Below the pieces are notes generated by a model. The model was not told the origin of the DNA. It did not search any database and was given only the letters and a program-made list of their open reading frames with translations. The position numbers and the translations under genes were made by a program. From Adiantum capillus-veneris (lineage: Eukaryota > Streptophyta > Polypodiopsida > Polypodiales > Pteridaceae), in the NCBI GenBank assembly GCA_014529385.2, contig CM043966.1, positions 141,718,211 to 141,782,210 of the forward strand: a DNA stretch of 64,000 bases. The letters run 5' to 3'. The number at the start of each line of letters is the position of its first letter. The first letter of the stretch is position 1. Below are positions 46,124-57,407 of the stretch, in pieces.

Positions 46124-47030
46124 CTCTTTGAGCAGGGCGTCTTGTTGAATACTCCTAGCCGCCTGAGCTTCTGCACTACAGGTTTACTTCCCTCCTTGAG
46201 CTTAATGTGATGTTGAACTACTGTGATGCCAGCGATTTTATCATATTCATCAATGAACAATGTGGTAAAATTACTTAGCATCAAAATATAATCTTCATGC
46301 TCCTTTCCACACAACTCACTAGAGAGCATTTGATGTAGCTTACGTGCTTCTACCAGAGGTTGTATACCTAGTGTCTCCCCTTGGTTTGATGATGAGAAAT
46401 CAGGTTGCTTCATCTTCTTAGGGTCCTTGAGAATGATCCCCATCACCTCAATGCTACTGTCACTTTCTTCACTCACTGTTGACTCCTCCTCTGAAGTGGT
46501 TGAAGAGTAACCACTAGAAAACTCATCCATAGAGGTTTCTAGATCCATGTCGCATTGCCGACCTGTCTTCATGTCGTAAAGTATTGGCCTCCCTTTTGCA
46601 TCCTTCATCTGGATTATGCCGGTGTCCCAGTCCTGCTTAGCTCTCATAGCCATAAGCCAAGGCCTCCCTAGAATGATAGGATAGCCCTCCCCTTTGTGTG
46701 GCATGACAAAGATGTCCACATCTACCTCGAGTTGAATGCCTTTATCCTAACTGCATTTATAACACCAACACATTGAACTTTTACATTATTTGCCATTTTG
46801 GCTCGGCATGGTGCCGGCCGACTCACCTCTAAACCCAAACGGTGCATCATTTTTTCACTCATGACGCATATTTGTGCGCCACCATCGATGTAGATATTGG
46901 AGATGTGTTGCCCTTTGATGTAAGCATCCATCACTGGTAATATGTCATCTAGATTCCTCCCAGAGATAGCCCCAGCTATCTTTGGCTTTGGTCGTCTCGT
47001 GCTAACCATCTTTGTCCATTGTCTCCTCAC
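46120..47030 (-). pseudogene. RE7 aspartic protease
   Basis: ORF 47030-46722 has YIDGGAQICVM, the D-G-G retropepsin loop of Tat elements. One base is missing near 46730, and the domain continues in ORF 46719-46120 with PIILGRPWL, followed by an acidic linker and the KLRRLG end leading to reverse transcriptase. The frameshift is a single deleted C. Confidence 0.8.
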
Positions 47031-47057
47031 CGTAGGTGCTAGGTGGAGTAATTGGGG

Positions 47058-48339
47058 TCAGGTGATTTTTAGGCCCTGCACAGAAACATCTTGAACCAAA
47101 TCATATGGTTTAGAACATTCACCCAAAGAGAAATCTACAATGTCAATTTTACGTCGTGACTTGGACGGCTTTTTGCTAGATTCTCTTTTAGTCTTCATCT
47201 TTTCTTCCTTTTGGGAAGATTCACCATGCCTAGCACGTTTTACCCCTATGGCATCTACTCCTTTAAACTTGGTCTTATCTTTTGCTACTCCCTTGATATC
47301 CTCCTCCACTTTCTCCTTTCCTTTACCTTCAAGACTGATAACGCTTATTGTTTGATTGCCAACTAGTGGTGGGGGTAAGGGTGGAATGAGAGGTTGTGGT
47401 GGTGGTGGTGGTTGTGGTTGAATGGGTGGTGGTAGGATTTGCATGGGTGGTGCTTGTTGTGGTGCCCTCGGTGGTGGTGGTCTTGCTCTCGGTGGTGAAA
47501 CCTGGTTTTGCCTGGCTCCTCTGTTGAAATTCTGTCTCCTTGGGTGTGGACAATAGTACATGCCATGACCATCCTTCCCATAATTGTAGCAGTGGTATTA
47601 TTGGTTTTGCCTTCGTTGTCCTCTTCCTTGCTCTTGGTTGCGATTGTGTGCATGTCCTTGTTGTATCAAATGGACTGAGAGATTCTCAAGTTGATTGGTG
47701 ATTCGGTTGAGCAGGTCTTGCTGATCTTCAATTGGTTCTTGTGGTTGAATCCTCTTGGCGGCTGTTGTAGGTGGTGCTAGAGGTGGTCGGGTCCTAACGG
47801 CTTCCTCTTCATCGATATTCCTGGCTTGTAGGCGCAACTTCTTGTCTTTAAGACGGGCCACTTCAACTGCTAGCTCATACGTAGCAAGAAACCTTCCCTT
47901 CACCTTCTCTTTAAGAGTTGGCCATAACCCAGCCACAAACCGATCTTGTTTTAGGAAATCAGGTGCCCTCTCATCCTCTCTTAGCGATGCAACCCATCGC
48001 CCCCATAAATCTATAAACTTTGACTCATGTGATGCAGTATTCCAGCATACTGTCCTGCTTCAACTCTGTCAACAATTGCTATAGCTTCTCTGATGTTGTG
48101 CCCTCTCCAAAACGCTTGACAAAGGCTGCTCTTAATAAGTACCACCGTTCCTTGGTTTCTTGTGCCAAGGCATTGTACCATGATCTTGCCTCCACCTTCA
48201 TTAGAAGTGGGAAGATGTGCAAGCGCGAAGCATCATCATCTCTCGCATAGATGACACATGCTATTTCCAAGCTGTCTAGAAAGTCTGCAGCATCCTCACC
48301 CACCTTACCAGTAAATGTTGGAAATGCTACACTTGCCAT
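47058..48339 (-). pseudogene. RE7 gag
   Basis: ORF 48339-48079 starts MASVAFPTFTGK and has the capsid-type segment YIY-free core ARSWYNALAQE; the frame then changes to 47936-47598 with the late capsid part (MAGLWPTLKEKVKGRF) and again at 47561-47058, a Pro-rich then Lys-rich tail. The only zinc knuckle, near 47560-47605, reads CYNYGKDGHGMYYC, with Tyr replacing the second Cys, and a TAA precedes it. Particle protein, non-functional in this copy. Confidence 0.75.
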
Positions 48340-48646
48340 TGTGAGAGTGAGAAAATTAACTCGACTTAGATTTTTATTTTATAGAGATTCAATACATTGG
48401 TGCTCGGAGGATGGAAAACATACTATACAAGGATGAAAATAACTACATCAAAAGACACTTCATGATTAATCATAGGGAGGATAAAGGGTAGAGAAGAGGT
48501 GTTTATCTCTTGTAGTCGTTCTCTACCAAACATGGTTGTAATGATCTGCTGATAAAACATCTTGCGGTCCAAGATTACTTTGATTGATTGAATTTGTTGT
48601 GGTGCATAAGTTTGGTTCCTTGCGAAAGGTTGATGTGTTGGGTCCA

Positions 48647-49653
48647 TCACATGATAATTCGGAAAGGCTCTCTCCTTCGTGGTGGAAGGTTATAGTCGGA
48701 GGTGTAGAGCTCTTGGTAGTTGAGGTCAAATTTATAGTACCACAGGACAAGGTTGTCTTCGTCTTCTAGCTCTAGGACTGCCCCTCTAGCAAGCTCTTGG
48801 AAAAGCTTGAACTCTCTCTCTTTGAGCAACTTCACTTTCCTGCAAGATGGAGTGCCATCTAGTGTATACACAGGTGTGATGAGGTAGGTGGTGAGTCTTA
48901 CCACTTGTATTAATCCAAGTTGGATAGATACATAGCAAGCTGTAAAATCGTCATCATAGCCTTGATTCACAAGCAACACCCCTTGAAGGTGGAGGGTCTT
49001 GTCTTTCCGCCAAGCAAAATCTGTGTCAAAGACCTTGTCGATGACAAGCTCCGCCACTTCACTCGGTAGACGACGTAGAATCCATGCTGCTGTTTCTAGT
49101 TCCTGGCTCATGAGATGAGAGTGAAGTATAGAAAGACTTTGGAGGATTTACCCTTTTGTTTTGGAGACAGGGTGATTGTCGGCGCTGGAAAACCCTTGAA
49201 TCTTTTGGTGCAAGGGAGAGGGAGGGACCACGCGTTCGTAGTAGCTTCCTCAAGTTGTGAAGGCTTGTTGTGGATGTAGGTGGAATAGGTGGCAAAGATG
49301 GGGACGTAGATGTAGAGAAGCCTGGTGCTACTTGAAAGCCTACCGTTGTGAGAACGCATGTGCGGATGTCGAGGGAGAAAATGATGGCCTTTTCTTCACT
49401 TTGGGTTGCACTCATGTCGAAGGTGCGGTTTTTGGCTACAATGTGAGCATGAGGCAGCTTGTGCCTTGCTTTTACGCTTGCGGAGATGATGAGAAATGTA
49501 AACAATCTGAGTAGGAAAAGAGGATCTTACCACTTCTTCTATGCTAACAATACAACACCCTGGCAAGAGTGTCTTGATGACTTGTGTCAAACCTGCTTGA
49601 AGCTTCTCTTCTTCAGTGGTCCAATTAGAGAATTCAAGAAGCCACTCGTCCAT
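48647..49653 (-). CDS. RE7 extra reading frames upstream of gag
   Basis: Between primer site and gag lie ORFs 49653-49396 (85 residues, starts MDEWLLEFSNW), 49359-49108 and 49111-48647 (154 residues, starts MSQELETAAWIL). They use different frames and match no domain I recognise. Ogre and related Tat elements carry an extra ORF in this place, so these are probably its remains, split by frameshifts. Expression and role unknown. Confidence 0.5.
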
Positions 49654-49699
49654 GAAGAGAAGTAAACATGTCAGCCTTGTAAACTGAAGGTTTCAAGAG

Positions 49700-49720
49700 C
49701 CCTCCTCAGTGGGGGTACCA
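49700..49720 (-). other. RE7 candidate primer-binding site
   Basis: Two bases inside the LTR edge the minus strand reads TGGTACCCCCACTGAGGAGG. Position and TGG start fit a primer site; I did not assign a tRNA. Confidence 0.5.
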
Positions 49721-49722
49721 AA

Positions 49723-51667
49723 TGAGAGGCGAAAGTGAAAAATAGACCCGGTGGCCTCTACACCAAGACTATGCACAATGGCTTCATCATGGGGGATACA
49801 CAATAGGGGCACCACCTAGCAAGATATGCGGCTAGGACGCATACATATACACAATGAAGAATGCCATGGAAAAAAATTTCAAGATCCACGTCCAAATGTG
49901 GAATGGGGTGGTCGGAGAATAAGGTGACAGGAGTGGTGAATGAGTGAGAATGGGCTTGCTACTCGTGCATGCTAGTAAGAAAGATAATGAGGTAGGGGAA
50001 ACTTGCGAGTATGCTCACTTATCATACAAGAGGTGGCGAATCCGCACACCTCAAGATGGAAGTAGCAAGATGATAGGAATATGAGAGGGAGAGAGAGAGT
50101 GTGTGTGTATGGTGGCGAATCCGCACACCTTTACATAAGCAGAAAAAAAAAAAGTAAGGAACAAGCATATACCATACTCACAATGAGATGTATCCAAAAC
50201 TACATAAAGTATGGCACCAAGATGGAGTGTGTTGATTGCTTGCAAAAGATGAATACAATAAGTAGCATATGGCAGGAAAATGAGAAGGGGACAAGATCGT
50301 AGGAGGCATAATGGAGAGATGGGAGTTGATGGCGAGGAATATCATGAGTGTGTCCACCCTTCTTCTTCTTCTTGAAATTGTGCCTTCAACCCTTAATTAC
50401 AAGTGGTGTGGAGGTGTGGTGCTCATCTTTTTGTGCATGGTGATGGTGATGATGATGGTGTTGTGATTATGTGATTAGGGTTCATGCTACAAGCATGTAG
50501 CACAAGAGTGTGTATGGATAGGGGTGTGTGTGTGTATGTTCTCTCTCTCCCAAAGTGAGCTCTCATGACCTCCTTATATAGGGAAGGAGAGGAGGATTTA
50601 GCAATATTTCTATTTGAGGTGAGTGTCCCACTTTGGTGACTAGGAAAATGGGGTGCATGTGATTGTGGCTCCCATCTTGTCTCCTCATTATTTAAAATAC
50701 CAGAGTCAATAGAGAGAGAAGAAGAGAGAATGTGGGTAGGATGTAGAGGATAGGAGATATTTACAATAGTTTAGTTTTGGCTAGACATAAGCTTATTAGA
50801 GAGAGAAGAGAGAGGTAAGAAATTTACAAGAGAGATTGTCAAAGGTGGATAGTTGTTGATGAGGATGGATCCTCCAAAAATGGTGATAGAATCACTCGAG
50901 ACTTGTCAAGACCTCATTAAAAGAGCCTTGTCTCTTGTAATCATGTTTAAAGACTTGTAGAACCATAGCCATTCTAGAGGAAAGAAAATTGGGGATTGCC
51001 TGTGTCACCATTACACGAGAAAACTGGGGTCTACTACAAAAATCATATCTCCGTGTTCATAACTCCGAATATTTTGAAAAAAATTGAGCTAAAAGTTGAG
51101 ATCACGAGCTACATCTTTTATGTTGAACGCTCCTTCAGATTCGGGGTTCTTCTCTACTTAAAAAATTCAGCCAAATAATGTATTATTTGTGGCTGGAAAG
51201 GTCTTTTGGTGGTTCCCTTTGAGTGGACTTCTCTCTTGCCTTCAAGTGTAAGCTCCTTCATGTGTATGAAAACATGACCTAGAGTTTTGAAAAGATTGAC
51301 AATCATCTAAATGGAGGTATTATTGAAATTTGAAAGTGGGGTTGAGGTTTGAAAATGAAAACTAGTGAATAAAATATTCGGTAAGGTGGAATAATATATA
51401 TACATGAAAAATATATTAGAAAATACTAAACTATATAATGTAATTTATATATATTTAATATTTAAGGTCAAAAGAGATATCAACAAAGAAAGCTTACTTA
51501 TTTATGCTACATCGTGATTGATTAGCATAAGTCTTATTTATTTAATAAAGGCTAAAACTTTTGTGAAAAAGGGAAGAAAAATCAAAAGTAACTTATATAA
51601 TAGGAAATATTTTGGTAAAAGGGCAAAGATATATGGGGGGTTCCCATGCATGGAAAAGCTTGCCTCA
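49723..51667 (-). repeat. RE7 5' LTR
   Basis: 1945 bases, edges TGAGAGGCG and TTGCCTCA, matching 41104-43044 almost throughout. TATATA at 50575-50580. The outer edge is fixed by the return of RE6 gag sequence at 51668. Confidence 0.95.
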
Positions 51668-52494
51668 ATAGCACTCCAAGGTTCGGAGAGCTGCCTCTTA
51701 CTTTAAGAGGAATGCTCGTACTTGGTGGTCCACGCTTCTTTTAAACAAGACTACACCAGTTAAATGGCTGAAATTTAAGAAGCTTTTTATTTCTACTTGG
51801 TTGAGGCAAGAATATGAACGAGAAATTGACTATAGGACCAGTTTTGACTTTGTCGTACTTGCAAAAGTCATTTGAAGTATATGTGATGCTTGTGGTTGTA
51901 GTCTGGGTACGGTCTTGATGCAAGAAGGCCATGTCATTGCTTACGAGAGCCGATTGTTCTCTAGGCCGGAGATGACAACACAGATATTTGAGAAAGAGCT
52001 TTTGGCAGTGATCCATGCTCTTACTCAGTGGCGGCACTACCTACTCGGAGCGGATGTTACTGTCTTTATAGACCATCAGAGTTTGCGCTACTTCTTGTCA
52101 CAGAGGCAGCTTTCGGAAAAGCAGATGCGGTGGGCGAACATCTTGTCACAGTTTCACTTCCAGATTGTCCATGAGTAGGGACAGAGGAATGTGGTGGGAG
52201 ATGCTTTGTCTTGGAAGCCGTTCGATCTGGCTATTTCCGCGATACATTATAGGAGCTTCGAGGATATGGTCGATCAATATGCCATAGATTCAGATTTTGC
52301 AGATATTTTCACACGGATACGAGATGGGGAGACAGTAGCTGGATACTCCTTTCGGGAAGGCTACTTGATGAAAAAAAGACTATGTTGTGCGTTACACAAC
52401 CGTTGAGGGCAAAGGTTATGATTGAATGCCACTGTCCACCTTTTACGGGTCACTGCGGCATTGCTACCACCATGAAGGAGGTAGAGAGATACTT
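51668..52494 (+). pseudogene. RE6 gag piece fused by deletion to RNase H and integrase start
   Basis: 51668-51818 matches RE8 gag 61338-61490 (AASYFKG-type capsid). At 51818-51825 it jumps to sequence matching RE8 63424 onward (the step before RNase H), so protease and most reverse transcriptase are gone. ORF 51915-52178 is the RNase H core (EKELLAVIHALTQWRHYLL, DHQSLRYF, EKQMRWANIL). The integrase zinc module starts near 52425 (HCPPFTGHCG) and breaks off at the LINE. Confidence 0.85.
52479..52494. repeat. LINE target-site duplication, left copy
   Basis: AGGTAGAGAGATACTT, identical to 58695-58710. Sixteen bases of RE6 integrase sequence duplicated on LINE insertion. Confidence 0.95.
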
Positions 52495-52820
52495 TTTTTT
52501 TTTCCGAGAAAAAGATCCTTCTATTAGTTAATGAAAACTGTCCATAGGGCTACATCCACCTCTGCAAGAGAGAGCTACAACAAGCATGATGGGGAGACTC
52601 TCCCAATGAAAAAACAACATATATACAATGAGGCTAAATCAAGCGATGGGAGGAGGAAAGAGCCACACATGTGGACAGTAGTGCCATCTGAGTACCCCCT
52701 GGACTATGGTGTAGAAAGGCCCAGGGCGCTAGAGTCAAAGGAAAGCCTCGCGGCGCTCCTGCATGCGGTCGGAGCTACCCTGTAGTCCCTCAAGCTGTCC
52801 TCCGAGAGTATGGATCAGCT

Positions 52821-53273
52821 CTAGCCAAAAGTCACGAACAGTCTCTGTTGGTGGCACAGGTCGAGCCTCAAAGATGCGGAAACAGTGGGCCCGCCAGATG
52901 AACAGCCACTGATGAGCTCCCAACACTCCTCTCTCTCATTGCACCACTTCTGTGGAGTAAGCTCTGTAGAGCAGGCTGGAGTGTAGGTTGCCCCCCCTGT
53001 ATCACTATCATCCTGTTGGTGGAAGATAGCTCGTGCCGGGCCTGTGAGTGTGGACCAGGCCGCTGCCCCCCAAGTGTATTGCCGAGGCGTGGAGAGAGCA
53101 GGCATCAGCGGAAGAACTCGTAGCCACACCTGTTGGGCCGAGGGACAGTCCCAAAGACAATGACGGTGACTCTCCACCAACTGGTCGCAAACTGCACATG
53201 CGGCCGAGAGACCACTATGCATAAGCCAACTCCCTACTGCTGTGGCTCTGTGTGCAACCAGCCACTGAAACAA
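52821..53273 (-). pseudogene. LINE ORF2 C-terminal zinc motif
   Basis: The ORF carries CAVC (residues 26-29) and H/C ligands in ESHRHCLWDC (residues 34-43), the zf-RVT motif found at the end of plant L1 ORF2 proteins (53145-53198). It follows the reverse transcriptase after frame breaks between 54290 and 53273, a stretch with several overlapping ORFs. Confidence 0.7.
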
Positions 53274-53540
53274 AGTGACGCGCCTTGGTTGTTTGGAGTC
53301 CCACAGCCTCTGTCAAAACGTTGCCAAGAACTCGACTGTGAGGCCCTCCTCTTGCCAATGACGTGCTGCAGCGGGGCGGGCCTCTCTCTGTGCTGCAAGT
53401 ATATGACGACCAAGCCGAACAGTGTACTGAAAGAAGGGGACTCCTGGGCGGTCTGCAGAAGAGAAGAGGTCCCTCCATAGCCAGTCACCAGGATCTCACT
53501 GTACTCGTGCCAGTGGACAACACTCCCAAGCCCATAGCCT

Positions 53541-54764
53541 CTAGTGTCCAGTCTCAAAAGCTGTTGGGTCAGGGTCTATGACGCAAGTCCTCCCACAGAT
53601 GCCCACAACTCGGATCCTCTGGAAACAGCACTCTGCTACCTGCGGGGCCTCTACTGCAACTCGCTGTAATCGTCCCTGAAGCTTGAAGAACAGGGCTGGG
53701 ACAATCTCTGAGCAGGCCCTGACTGAAATGAGAACCTCCAGTCGTGTGAAGGCTCCCATCCACCGGGGTGCTACTGGCTCGAGAGGCGTGAGCCACTCAG
53801 CTGGAACTGACTCTGAGATGTCCTGACACATGCTCTGCATCCCTCTCATGCCCTGTAGCTGGAAACCCTGCACCTCCTCTGACAAACGTGTGAACTCTAG
53901 CCAGTAACCTAGAGAGCGCGTTGGACCTGCTGCCATGGGACCCCAAGAAACATGAGGCCGACTCCCAACCAAGTGGCCTCTTTGAGTGCTAACCATGGGG
54001 TTCCAGACGAGGGGCTGCCGTAGGCGCTCCTCCGTGCACGTCGGCTGTCTCTGCTCTAGGCCACGTCGTAAGAGCTCCCAAGATCGAAGCAAACTCACAG
54101 CGAAGCGGTCCTCCAGTCTCCTGCTCAAACCAACTTGGCGCAACTCTGTAAAGATCCATCTGGTGGAAGGTTGCCAAGGGCCTCCTGACTGAGGCACCCT
54201 GGCACGAAGCCTCTGCAGCAAGAACTCCTTCCAGGGCTCCTCGCCTGGAAGAAGTCCTTTGACGACGAACTTCCCAAGAAGGGCTCTGCTCCGCTATGCT
54301 GGATCAATGATCCCAAGCCCTCCTTGAGAACAAGGAAGTGTGATGACCGACCAAGCCACCCTGGCTCGGGCAATCTGAGTGTCACAACCTGACCAAAGGA
54401 AGTTCCTGATCAGCCTCTCTACCTGGCTGATACAAGAACTCGAGAAGATCCAGCTAGAAGTGATGTACCACATAGTCGCCAACAACACCTGGTTGGCAAC
54501 TACTACTCTACCAGCCAGCGAAAGTCGTGCTGAGCTCCAATGTAACAACTTTCTCCTGATGGACAGGAGAAGAGGAGCAATCTGCTGCTCCGGGGACAAG
54601 TCCAAACCAACCCGACAACCCAAGTACCGAACTGCAATCCCTGGGGGAATCCACCTGAAACCCTCTCCTGGCATCCAATCTGGCACAGGAGCACTGCCAA
54701 CCGAGAAAGCCACTATCTTTCTCCAGTTGATCAGTGCGCCCGATGCACAACAGAAGGTCTCCAA
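53541..54764 (-). pseudogene. LINE ORF2 thumb and downstream part
   Basis: ORF 54764-54294 continues after the catalytic box (GALINWRKIVAFSVG, YLGCRVG, LSLAGRVVVANQVLL, WSG), the part of plant L1 proteins just after the palm. ORF 54221-53541 follows in another frame. Together they lead to the terminal zinc motif. The frame changes between them are single breaks. Confidence 0.65.
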
Positions 54765-54794
54765 AGCCTGCTCACATCTGTGTAGATTGGCCTC

Positions 54795-55970
54795 CTAGCC
54801 CTCTAAGTACAAGGTTGAGTCGTCAGCAAACTCAGCGTCCAGAAGCTCATCTCCCCGAATAGGGAGTGCTAAGCCCCTCAGACCAACCTGCTGTGACACC
54901 AAAAATTTGCTCATCGCCTCCGCATAGAACAGAAAGAGAAAGGGGGCAAGAGGACAACCCTGTCTGACCGATCGTGTGAGCATGAAGCGCTCACCTCTAC
55001 CTCCTGCCAAAAGCACCTGACTGTGAGCCTGTCTGTACAAAGCTGACACCCCTCTGATCCAAGCATCTGAGAAGCCCATCCTGCGTAGAGTGCCCTCTAG
55101 AAAGTCCCAGTCAATTATGTCGTATGCCTTCTCAAAATCGAGAAGAAGAATCACAAGGTCCTCCCCATGGAGCCATGCCAGGGCAAAAGCCTCCCAGAAA
55201 GTGAAGATGTTGTCAAGGATACTGCGTTCCTTGACAAAACCTGTCTAAGTCCCATGTATAAGGCTCTCCAAAAGTGGTTGAATCCTCAAACTCAGAGCCT
55301 TGGCAAGAATTTTGTAGGTTGAGTTGAGGATGGTGATGGGGCGCCACTGTCGAATCTCATCCAAGGAGCCACCCTCCTTTGGAATGAGGTAAATTAGGCC
55401 CTCACTCATGCTTTCCGGCATCACTCCTGTGTGCAGAATGTACTGAAAGGCACTACAAAGATCTGGGCCAAGCAGGTCCCAGTACTCCAAGAAGAAGCTG
55501 GGAGTCAGTCCATCCTCACCTGGACAGCTACCACGAGGGAGGGCCCTAAGAGCCGTGTGTAGCTCCTCGAGCTGAAGAGGCATCTCTAGCCTCTGGCGCA
55601 TCTCCTCAGTCACAATACAATGCATCTGTGCCCAAACCTGCTCTCTGTATGCATCTTGCCGCTCTGACTGGGGCTCAACCGACAGTAACTCACGGTAAAA
55701 GTCAGTAGCAACTGCACGCATATCCTTGGGCTCACAAACAACTGACCCATCGGGTCTCCTCAACTGATTGACCTTGGCATGCGAGTGCCGAGGTCCCACT
55801 GTCTCAAAAAAGGCACCTGTCACTCTGTCACCCACCTGATGCCTATCGGTGAAAGGCAAACTCATGACGCCTCTCCTCTGTGCAAGCAAGCTCTTGTCGA
55901 GCCTGTTGTAACTGCTTCTCCAACCATGGATTGTTTGGATGCTGCTCCTGCATCCTCTGTAGTGAAGCAA
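54795..55970 (-). pseudogene. LINE ORF2 reverse transcriptase
   Basis: ORF 55970-55245 contains the early blocks (CPGEDGLTPSFF, LIPKEGG, WRPITILNSTYKI). A TAG at 55245-55247 stands where Gln is usual before TGFVKERSI. ORF 55154-54795 has LLLDFEKAYD, RQGCPLAPFLF and the catalytic AEFADD at codons 54819-54830, then a TAG. The enzyme copies LINE RNA onto nicked chromosomal DNA. Confidence 0.85.
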
Positions 55971-56958
55971 TGCCTCGTCTGAGACGCTGCTCCTCCTCTC
56001 TCGCTGCAGCCCGTCGAGCCAGAGAGTCCTGGAGAAAAAAGTGGCTAAGCTGAGCTAGGCCTAAGGCCACTCTGTCTGCAGGTAGAGCCTGGTTGTCCAT
56101 GCCCTCTGTCCAGAGAGCCTCGACCCTCTCTTTGAGTGCTGAGTCCAACAAGACCCGCTCTGGGATGCGAAGCATCGTGCTCCCACTCCTCTGCCTGTCT
56201 GCCACTGTGAGGATCACTGGTGCATGGTCCGAGAAGGATGTCCCTGCCAGGATGCCCACTGATCCCCCCAAGTCACTGAAGTGGTCACTAGTGTAGAAGC
56301 GATCTATCCGCGATAGATTCACTCCTCCCACTCTGCGGTCCGATCTAGAGAAGGCAAGACTCGTCGGAGGCCTCACAAAGCCAGAGTGCTGCCATGTATC
56401 CGAGACCCTCAAAGTCATACACAACCTCTCCCAAGCTGCTAACTCGACTCCATGCATAGTAGCATGGCTGCCTCCAATCTTGTCAGAAGGGTCCTCCAAC
56501 ATGTTGAAGTCCCCTCCTATACACCAATGGTCAGCTTGTGGCAAAGACTCAACAATCTGTGACCAAAACTCTGCACGAGCACTCGCCACATTGGGCGCAT
56601 AGATGTTCAGGAAGCCCACAAGGCCACCCTGAACCTGCATGGTAATCCATTGAGCCCTGCCTGACACAATAATCCCTCTGCCCACAATGGCCTGCTGCAA
56701 TGAGTCCGCAATAGTCATACATACCCCACCTTGGATGCCTCCAGGTCCAAAAGCAGCTGACCAAAAGGTATGATATCGTCCACGCAAAATCTGACCACAT
56801 CGCCGAATGCGGCTCTCAGACAGATGGTGCTCCTGAAGCATAAGGAGATCAATCTCTCCTCCCACAAGGCAGCGCTGAAGCTCCTGACGCAATCGGCCCC
56901 GTTGTCGTTGAAACTGGGGCCCACCTAGTCCCTGCACGTTCCACGAGACGATCCTCAT
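55843..56958 (-). CDS. LINE ORF2 AP-type endonuclease
   Basis: 371 residues from the start of ORF2. Catalytic and binding residues are all present: Asn 7 (SWNVQG), Glu 43 (LQEHH), Tyr 120 (NIYAPN), Asp 150 and Asn 152 (GGDFNM), and SDH at residues 243-245. It makes the nick that primes insertion. The frame slips into the reverse transcriptase ORF within the overlap 55843-55970. The start is the first ATG and matches the MRIVSWN start of plant L1 ORF2. Confidence 0.85.
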   Translation of the reverse strand: MRIVSWNVQGLGGPQFQRQRGRLRQELQRCLVGGEIDLLMLQEHHLSESRIRRCGQILRGRYHTFWSAAFGPGGIQGGVCMTIADSLQQAIVGRGIIVSGRAQWITMQVQGGLVGFLNIYAPNVASARAEFWSQIVESLPQADHWCIGGDFNMLEDPSDKIGGSHATMHGVELAAWERLCMTLRVSDTWQHSGFVRPPTSLAFSRSDRRVGGVNLSRIDRFYTSDHFSDLGGSVGILAGTSFSDHAPVILTVADRQRSGSTMLRIPERVLLDSALKERVEALWTEGMDNQALPADRVALGLAQLSHFFLQDSLARRAAAREEEQRLRRGIASLQRMQEQHPNNPWLEKQLQQARQELACTEERRHEFAFHR

Positions 56959-57290
56959 GGGGAGCGAGAGAGAACAGATGCTGCCGTAGTAGCAAGACGG
57001 GCTATCTTCGAGGCTGGCTTGGATGGGGAATAATCCGCATCGGAGCGTCCTCTAGATAGGCGAGACTGTAGTGAGTGCCTAGCCCAAGCCCAAGCAGAGC
57101 GAGCCGTGCGTAAAGCAATCTCCTCTGTCCAGGAGTCCTCATGAATGTATACATAGCAAGGCAAACACTGTGTATCAGCAAAAAAGTACACCACAATGTG
57201 CCTACAGGCTGCTGAGTCTGGGGGTGTCACCGCAAACTTGGCCAGTGGCCACAAAGTCTGCAGCAAATCTGTAACTCCAAGTTCTCCCAT
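56955..57290 (-). pseudogene. LINE ORF1 C-terminal or inter-ORF frame
   Basis: A 111-residue frame that overlaps the ORF2 start by four bases. It contains CRHIVVYFFADTQ and an Arg/Ser-rich end. It could be the ORF1 C-terminus in a shifted frame. No domain recognised. Confidence 0.35.
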
Positions 57291-57407
57291 GTGGTGAAAG
57301 AACTCGAGAACCTATGTATGCAACCATCCCACCACTGAGTCGAGGGACCACTCTGTCTCGGCCCTACCACAGAGGGGGAAGGAGAAACCAACTGTTGAGT
57401 CCAAGGC

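Larger units (their letters stand above)
41104..51667 (-). mobile_element. RE7: Tat-type Ty3/gypsy retrotransposon with long LTRs
   Basis: Two near-identical LTRs (41104-43044 and 49723-51667) flank 6.7 kb of minus-strand gag-pol. It interrupts RE6 gag: RE6 sequence stops at 41103 and resumes at 51668, with the host bases ATAG repeated on both sides. The order protease, reverse transcriptase, RNase H, a second (archaeal-type) RNase H and integrase, plus a reading frame before gag, are marks of the Tat clade. Only a few lesions are present, so it is younger than RE1-RE4. Confidence 0.9.
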
